Shown here: piece by piece, positions 24,141 to 28,160 of the stretch | Numbering within the stretch: position 1 is the stretch's first letter | Layout: each line of letters opens with the position of its first letter | DNA from: an uncultured Collinsella sp. | GTDB taxonomy: Bacteria > Actinomycetota > Coriobacteriia > Coriobacteriales > Coriobacteriaceae | Direction: 5' to 3' | Assembly (NCBI GenBank): GCA_905209765.1 | Contig: CAJLUE010000018.1 | Span: 1-28,160, forward strand | Length of the DNA stretch: 28,160 nt | Program-made: the position numbers and the translations under genes | The notes under the pieces: generated by a model | Databases searched by the model: none | What the model saw: the letters and a program-made list of their open reading frames with translations, nothing else | Told to the model about the DNA's origin: nothing

Positions 24141-25499
24141 ATGGCCTCATCCGCCTCGCGTGGCCTACGTTCCGACCATGTCGTTACCGTCGGCATCGCC
24201 CTGTTCTCGATGCTCTTTGGCGCCGGCAACCTCATTATTCCGCCGCTGCTGGCGCTGCAGGCAGGCTCTGCCACGCCGGTTGCCATGCTCGGCTTTCTCA
24301 TAGCTGCCATCGGCCTGCCCGTCATGGGCTTTATCGCCGTGGCGCTTGCCGGAACGGCGCGCGAGCTTGCCGGCCGCGTGCATCCCAAGTTTGGCGAATT
24401 CTTCGTTGCGGCGGTCTATCTGGCCATCGGTCCGTGCCTGGCCATTCCTCGCACAAGCTCTACGGCCTTCGAAATGCTGGTGCCGCTGCTACCCGAGGGC
24501 GTTTCGCTCGGCACGGCACGTCTGGTGTTTGCCCTCGGGTTCTTCGTCGTCGCGTTTGTGCTCACGCTGCGTCCGGGTGTCATCACGCGCGTGCTCGGCC
24601 GCATTACGGGCCCCGCGCTCATTGCGCTTATCGTACTCGTTGTCGGCGCCGCCGTGATCTCGCCGCTGGGGCCGGCTGCTGCCCCGCAAGCTCCCTATGA
24701 TGCCGGCGCTGCGGTCCAAGGCTTCTTGACCGGCTACCAGACCATGGATCTGCTCGCGTCGCTTGCCTTCGGCATCATCATCGCCGAGACCATTCACGAA
24801 CTGGGCGTGACCGATGACAAGCGCGTGGCCTTCGAGATTTCGCGTTCCGGTGTGATCGCCGGCGTGCTCATGGCCATCATCTATTGCGGCTTGGCTCTTG
24901 CCGGCATGCAGCTCGGCACCGTGATGCCCGACGCCACCAACGGCGCTGCCATCCTTGCTCGCTCGGCCTCCATGCACTTTGGCCTTGCCGGCACGGTCGT
25001 GGTCTTCGCCATCTTCTTCCTCGCCTGTATGAACGTGTGCATCGGCCTCATTAGCTGCTGCGCGCGCTATTTCTGTGAGACGTACGTGGTTGAAGGGGGA
25101 GCGGAGGCTTCCGAGGAGGCCATGCGCCGCCCCTTCGCGATTCTCGCCTTTGTGTTCGCGGCGTTTTCGTGCGTGCTCTCCAACGTGGGCCTCGATGTGA
25201 TCCTTATGTTCTCGGTGCCCATGCTCAACGCCTTGTATCCCGTCGCCATCGTGCTGGTACTGATGGGCCTGGTGCACGGCTTTTGCGACGCTCATCCGCA
25301 GGTGTGGGTCTGGGTCGGCGGCGTGGTTGCCGTGCAGAGCGTGATCACCTCGGTCCGCGATGCGTTCTTTGCGGGTGCGTGGCTGCCGTTCGATGCGTTG
25401 CCGCTGGCAGATATCGGTGCTGCGTGGGCACCGGTTGCTGTGGTGGCATTTGTGATCGGTCTGCTCCATAGTCGTTTTGTCGCACATTCGAGGAGCTAA
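24141..25499 (+). CDS. brnQ: branched-chain amino acid carrier, LIVCS/BrnQ family
   Basis: A cation-coupled importer of leucine, isoleucine and valine, 452 residues with about 12 hydrophobic helices. The N-terminal block GIALFSMLFGAGNLIIPP is diagnostic of BrnQ. Further landmarks are GPCLAIPRTSSTAFEM, the GYQTMDLLASLAFG segment and LFFLAC-type late helices (here IFFLACMNVCIGLISCCARYF). The start ATG at 24141 has GAAAGGTG upstream. No good promoter was found in the short space behind the terminator. It may be unrelated to the selenium genes, though branched-chain amino acids are common fermentation substrates in such anaerobes. Confidence 0.93.
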   Translation: MASSASRGLRSDHVVTVGIALFSMLFGAGNLIIPPLLALQAGSATPVAMLGFLIAAIGLPVMGFIAVALAGTARELAGRVHPKFGEFFVAAVYLAIGPCLAIPRTSSTAFEMLVPLLPEGVSLGTARLVFALGFFVVAFVLTLRPGVITRVLGRITGPALIALIVLVVGAAVISPLGPAAAPQAPYDAGAAVQGFLTGYQTMDLLASLAFGIIIAETIHELGVTDDKRVAFEISRSGVIAGVLMAIIYCGLALAGMQLGTVMPDATNGAAILARSASMHFGLAGTVVVFAIFFLACMNVCIGLISCCARYFCETYVVEGGAEASEEAMRRPFAILAFVFAAFSCVLSNVGLDVILMFSVPMLNALYPVAIVLVLMGLVHGFCDAHPQVWVWVGGVVAVQSVITSVRDAFFAGAWLPFDALPLADIGAAWAPVAVVAFVIGLLHSRFVAHSRS

Positions 25500-25510
25500 G
25501 GCATCAATGC

Positions 25511-25539
25511 TTGCACAGGCGGGGAGTCTCCCCTATAAT
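25511..25539 (+). promoter_or_regulatory. sigma-70 type promoter of the tRNA pair
   Basis: TTGCAC and TATAAT are separated by exactly 17 bases, with the start expected near 25546, about 45 bases before tRNA-Pro. The spacer holds a perfect GGGGA-GTC-TCCCC palindrome (25521-25533), unusual for a spacer. Confidence 0.8.
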
Positions 25540-25590
25540 TTCCTTCGCTTTGGGACACGCAAGGTTTAGACCTTAGCTGCTCAACACCTT

Positions 25591-25667
25591 CGGGACGTGG
25601 CGCAGTTTGGTAGCGCGCCTGCTTTGGGAGCAGGATGTCGCAGGTTCAAATCCTGTCGTCCCGACCA
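25591..25667 (+). tRNA. tRNA-Pro (anticodon UGG)
   Basis: A full 77-base cloverleaf with encoded CCA. Acceptor CGGGACG pairs with CGTCCCG, the anticodon stem is CCTGC/GCAGG with loop TTTGGGA, and the T arm has GGTTCAAAT. Confidence 0.97.
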
Positions 25668-25673
25668 TATCTT

Positions 25674-25747
25674 GCGGGCGTAGTTCAATGGTAGAACCCC
25701 AGCCTTCCAAGCTGATGACGCGGGTTCGATTCCCGTCGCCCGCTCCA
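25674..25747 (+). tRNA. tRNA-Gly (anticodon UCC)
   Basis: A 74-base cloverleaf with encoded CCA, 6 bases after tRNA-Pro and probably cotranscribed. Acceptor GCGGGCG pairs with CGCCCGC, the anticodon loop is CTTCCAA, and the T arm has GGGTTCGATTCCC. The outermost anticodon-stem pair appears to be a C-A mismatch. Confidence 0.97.
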
Positions 25748-25827
25748 TAAGATAGATGAATGGCTCTGATTCCTTTTGGGACCTGAGCTGTTTTCATATA
25801 CATGCCGGGACCCCACATCCCCTCCTA

Positions 25828-25894
25828 AGTTGCGGTGAAATACGGACTGTTTTTTGGATTTTATGGCCCATGTAGTCCGTATTTCACCGCAACT
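25828..25894. repeat. long hairpin repeat, copy 2 (inverted orientation)
   Basis: Arms 25828-25848 and 25874-25894 form a 21-base perfect inverted repeat around a 25-base loop. The CCCCTCCTAAGTTGCGG flank on its left is the reverse complement of the right flank of copies 1 and 3, so this copy is inserted the other way round. The remainder of the 311-base gap (25748-26058) shows no gene. Confidence 0.9.
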
Positions 25895-26079
25895 ATTTGT
25901 AAGGTTGGGTTTTGATGCCGTTGGGAGGGTCGTAGCGACCGTCTACCGAGAGTGGAAATATTTTTTGAAGCTCTGACCTGCGACGTCAAGCTTTTGGTCA
26001 GCTTTTGGCAAGGCCTGCGGACAGAAGCATGCGATAGCGTAATGGTATTCTCTCCGCCGTGATGGTTATGGGGTTGGCC

Positions 26080-27081
26080 ATGCTCGATAAAGGCAAACAT
26101 TTTCCGCAGTCATATGCAAGGATGCTATTCTCGGCCGTTGGAATTCATCAAGATGGACAGCTGCTTATAACAATTGATCCTTGGGATGAACGCCGTGCGC
26201 GCGAGCTTATGCAGGAAGAGCTCATGCTTCGTCTTTACAACCACGTGTATGCGGATCCAGTCTATTGGAATAATCTTGGGGTTGAAGATCGCATCTTTCA
26301 GCTGGCATCCGCTATTGCGGTCGTTGAACCGGATGCTGTGTTTTGCGGATCGACAGCAGCGCTGCTCTACGGCATCGGCTCGGCGTATACGCTTCTGGAT
26401 AAAGTGCAAGTACTGCTGCCACGGTCTACAAGGCGTGATACGTATGAGTTCGTTGAATACAAGCGCTGGCGGGCGGGCGAAGTGTGGTGGCTAGGTCTGT
26501 TTACACTGACGGATCCGTGTCGAACGGTTGTTGATATCGCTCGAACGAGCGCCTTTCGCTATGCGCTGGGCTATGTCGATGGCTTGGCCCGTGAGTACGA
26601 TGTCGAACGCGAAGAACTGCGAGCATATGCCCAGGCAAATTGCCGAGGGTTGCATGGCATCGCGCGTGCTTTTGACGTTTTTGAGTATATGGACGGCAGG
26701 TCAGACAATGGCGGCGAGTCTGAGGCGAGAGCAGCGATGATTCTCGCTGGGATTGCCGCGCCCGAGCTTCAAGTTGAGATAACGCGACCGGGAAACGCTG
26801 GCTATTATCTAGCAGATTATGGCTGGCAGATGCCAGGCGGCTCATGGACGCTGGCAGAGCTGCATGGGCTAGGCAAGTTTGAAGACGAAGCTCAAAATGA
26901 TCCAGAGCAGGCGGCGGCAAAAACGTATCGAGCGGCCCTCATGCGCGACGCGAACCTTCGCGCCATGGGCCACAACGTCATTCATTTCAAACTCTCGGAC
27001 ACCTACGACGTAGAATCGTTCGGTGCCATGATGCGCGGCTACGGCATTCCGACAACAAAACCCTACGCCGAATCCCGATAG
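26080..27081 (+). CDS. AbiEi-like / DUF559-type protein with Vsr-like nuclease fold (hypothetical)
   Basis: A 333-residue protein resembling actinobacterial proteins with an AbiEi-like N-terminal part and a C-terminal restriction-like DUF559 domain. The C-terminal part shows GGESEARAAMILAGI, a strand with YLADYGW, then LAELHGLGKFED and DANLRAMGHNVIHFKL. This spacing of Glu, Asp and Glu residues is the expected nuclease-like pattern. The middle has GSTAALLYGIG and a TDPCRTVVDIAR segment typical of the family. The start is uncertain: ATG at 26080 has GGGG 6 bases upstream, while GTG at 26059 and ATG at 26062 are also in frame. Codon use is less GC-biased than in the neighbours, suggesting acquisition. 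Function is unknown; a phage-defence or toxin-antitoxin link is inferred from the family only. Confidence 0.7.
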   Translation: MLDKGKHFPQSYARMLFSAVGIHQDGQLLITIDPWDERRARELMQEELMLRLYNHVYADPVYWNNLGVEDRIFQLASAIAVVEPDAVFCGSTAALLYGIGSAYTLLDKVQVLLPRSTRRDTYEFVEYKRWRAGEVWWLGLFTLTDPCRTVVDIARTSAFRYALGYVDGLAREYDVEREELRAYAQANCRGLHGIARAFDVFEYMDGRSDNGGESEARAAMILAGIAAPELQVEITRPGNAGYYLADYGWQMPGGSWTLAELHGLGKFEDEAQNDPEQAAAKTYRAALMRDANLRAMGHNVIHFKLSDTYDVESFGAMMRGYGIPTTKPYAESR

Positions 27082-27107
27082 CGAAATCGTTCGCGGTCCA
27101 CCTTCAA

Positions 27108-27178
27108 TAAGTTGCGGTGAAATGCGGACTGTTGAGGCCTTTAAAGGCATGAAACAGTCCGCATTTCACCGCAACTTA
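27108..27178. repeat. long hairpin repeat, copy 3
   Basis: Arms 27108-27133 and 27153-27178 form a perfect 26-base inverted repeat. The loop contains a second palindrome, GCCTTTAAAGGC (27137-27148). Flanks TCAATAAG and CTTAGGTGGGG match copy 1. It lies between convergent genes, as copy 1 does. Confidence 0.9.
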
Positions 27179-27222
27179 GGTGGGGATGGGGCTGAGAGGC
27201 GGGCGTTGCCGTTGCCTGTCAG

Positions 27223-27699
27223 TTAGTGGCGGGATTGGTGGCGGAGCTTGTCGATGGTGGAGTCGGTGCTGCGGCTGCGGGATTCGGCGGCGCGGTCGCG
27301 GGCGTCGGCAGCGGTTTGGCGCTGGCGGCGGTAATCGATCATGCCTTGGATGATGGGTTTGCCAAAGCTCACGACGTCGTCGTTATAGATGGCGGTACGG
27401 GCGGCAAGCAGACAGTCGGTAAAGTCCATATGCGTTTTGCCAAAGAGTTTGATGGCAAGGGCGACAACGGTGGGCTCGTCGACCATGACGTCATCGAGAA
27501 GCCTTCTCATGGCCGTAGCAATCTCAACGCGGGGAACCTTATAGACGTCGCGCAGCGTGACCGCGACGCGCGTGATGATCTCGGGGTAGACGCGAGCGGT
27601 GCGTGTGGCTATGACCTTGGCAGCGCGAGGTGACAGAACTTCGTCGTCGTCAAGCAGGTAGCGTAGGATGACGGTCTCGTCGATGATGGTGCTACTCAT
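27223..27699 (-). CDS. PIN-domain toxin-like protein with altered active site
   Basis: A 158-residue protein of the VapC/PIN type, the presumed toxin of a type II pair. It opens STIIDETVILRYLLDDDE, with Asp7 where PIN ribonucleases have their first acidic residue, and retains DFTDCLLAA with Asp92 and Asp95. Two usual acidic positions differ: Arg44 stands where the conserved Glu of the second helix is expected (IITRVAVTL), and SFGKP has Gly113 where SFD or TFD is usual. The last 35 residues are a charged Arg/Asp/Ser-rich tail. The start at 27699 overlaps the antitoxin end by 8 bases. Catalytic activity is therefore doubtful. Confidence 0.8.
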   Translation of the reverse strand: MSSTIIDETVILRYLLDDDEVLSPRAAKVIATRTARVYPEIITRVAVTLRDVYKVPRVEIATAMRRLLDDVMVDEPTVVALAIKLFGKTHMDFTDCLLAARTAIYNDDVVSFGKPIIQGMIDYRRQRQTAADARDRAAESRSRSTDSTIDKLRHQSRH

Positions 27700-28015
27700 G
27701 GATATCTACTTCCTCGGGACCCAAAATCGAATCGTCGCTTTCCGTGGCAAGGTACTCAATCCAGGCATTGCGCTCCTCGGCGCGGCGATTGGGGTCACCA
27801 TATGCTTTGAGCGATCCATAGGCGGCGGTGCCGTCCTTTGAGCGCACGGCGACCGGCTGAAAGGGGAGCTTGCGCATCAAAATGCTCTGCGCGACAAATA
27901 GACGGACGGCCTCGGCAAGCGATGTGCCCATGGCGTCGTAGAGGCGCTCGGCATGCTGCTTGTCCTCCTCGCGAATGCGCACCTGCAGGATGGCTCGTTT
28001 TTGCGTCGATGACAT
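27692..28015 (-). CDS. RelB/DinJ-family antitoxin
   Basis: A 107-residue protein with a ribbon-helix-helix N-terminus: AILQVRIREEDKQHAERLYD, then GTSLAEAVRLFVAQSILMRKLPF, as in DinJ/RelB. The acidic C-terminus (ESDDSILGPEEVDIHE) would wrap the toxin. The ATG at 28015 is chosen as start, since AAGGGAGGG lies 5 bases upstream; a GTG one codon earlier is too close. It should bind the toxin and repress its own promoter. A RelB-type antitoxin with a PIN toxin is a mixed pairing, since RelB/DinJ usually goes with RelE/YafQ folds. Confidence 0.85.
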   Translation of the reverse strand: MSSTQKRAILQVRIREEDKQHAERLYDAMGTSLAEAVRLFVAQSILMRKLPFQPVAVRSKDGTAAYGSLKAYGDPNRRAEERNAWIEYLATESDDSILGPEEVDIHE

Positions 28016-28036
28016 CACTGCCCTCCCTTAATGAGC

Positions 28037-28160
28037 GTGCAATATGAACAGTCAAATACAGCATCGGCTAATAATAGCCAATCTTATAACCACTACTTTA
28101 TTGCACCCTTGATTCTCATTTTCATTGCAACAGCCTCAGGACTCAGCGCAACGCGTTGCG
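28037..28160. promoter_or_regulatory. upstream region of the toxin-antitoxin pair with palindromes
   Basis: Contains GGCTA-ATAA-TAGCC (28066-28079), a widely spaced inverted pair GTGCAATA/TATTGCAC (28037 and 28099), and a 14-base perfect palindrome CGCAACGCGTTGCG ending exactly at the window edge. The first two are reasonable antitoxin operators. No clear promoter boxes were identified. Confidence 0.35.

Noticed and set aside
25573..25818. Open frame of 81 residues on the minus strand
   Set aside because: It is the antisense translation of tRNA-Pro and tRNA-Gly, giving the familiar GDGNRTRV and GTTGFEPATSCS artefacts often misannotated as proteins.

Overview
The window looks like a chromosomal segment of a GC-rich, anaerobic, gut-type Actinomycetota of the class Coriobacteriia, most likely Collinsella or a close relative. 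This is an inference from gene content and style: Tat-type lipoprotein signals on both transport binding proteins, a selenocysteine-containing selD, oxygen-sensitive 2-hydroxyacyl-CoA-dehydratase-type iron-sulfur proteins, and long perfect hairpins between genes. No rRNA or other species marker is present.

Layout. 1-2190: 3' part of a DHA2-type MFS exporter, xanthine phosphoribosyltransferase (xpt) with a terminator, and a small GGQ ribosome-rescue factor. 2197-4746: a hairpin repeat, then two minus-strand genes, a DagK-type lipid kinase and a CLC anion transporter that resembles the fluoride/proton branch. 4957-10370: a molybdenum block, moeA-mogA (cofactor assembly) and modA-modB-modC (molybdate import). 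ModB carries an unusual exported N-terminal domain. 10371-10817: a 447-base gap with an operator-like palindrome and a structured leader. 10818-18781: two HgdB/YjiM-like proteins flanking a complete peptide-type ABC importer (binding protein, two permeases, two ATPases). 18786-18874: a complex inverted-repeat element. 18937-24073: a tight run of YjiL/HgdC ATPase activator, GT4 glycosyltransferase, selD, yedF, DUF3343 Se/S carrier and cysteine desulfurase, closed by a strong terminator. 24141-25747: a BrnQ amino-acid carrier and a tRNA-Pro/tRNA-Gly pair with its own promoter. 25748-28160: an accessory-looking end with two more copies of the hairpin repeat, an AbiEi/DUF559-like protein and a RelB/PIN toxin-antitoxin pair.

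How the genes fit together. The molybdenum block supplies molybdenum cofactor and the selenium run supplies selenophosphate; anaerobic enzymes such as formate dehydrogenase often need both. SelD is itself a selenoprotein here: an in-frame UGA at 20981-20983 sits at the catalytic Cys17 position and is followed by a SECIS-like hairpin. The ATPase that drives electrons into HgdB/YjiM-type proteins is the first gene of the selenium run. A glycosyltransferase overlaps the start of selD by 8 bases. Together these suggest a linked ATP-driven reductase plus selenium system, possibly with a selenium-sugar branch. The adjacency is seen directly; the functional link is inference.
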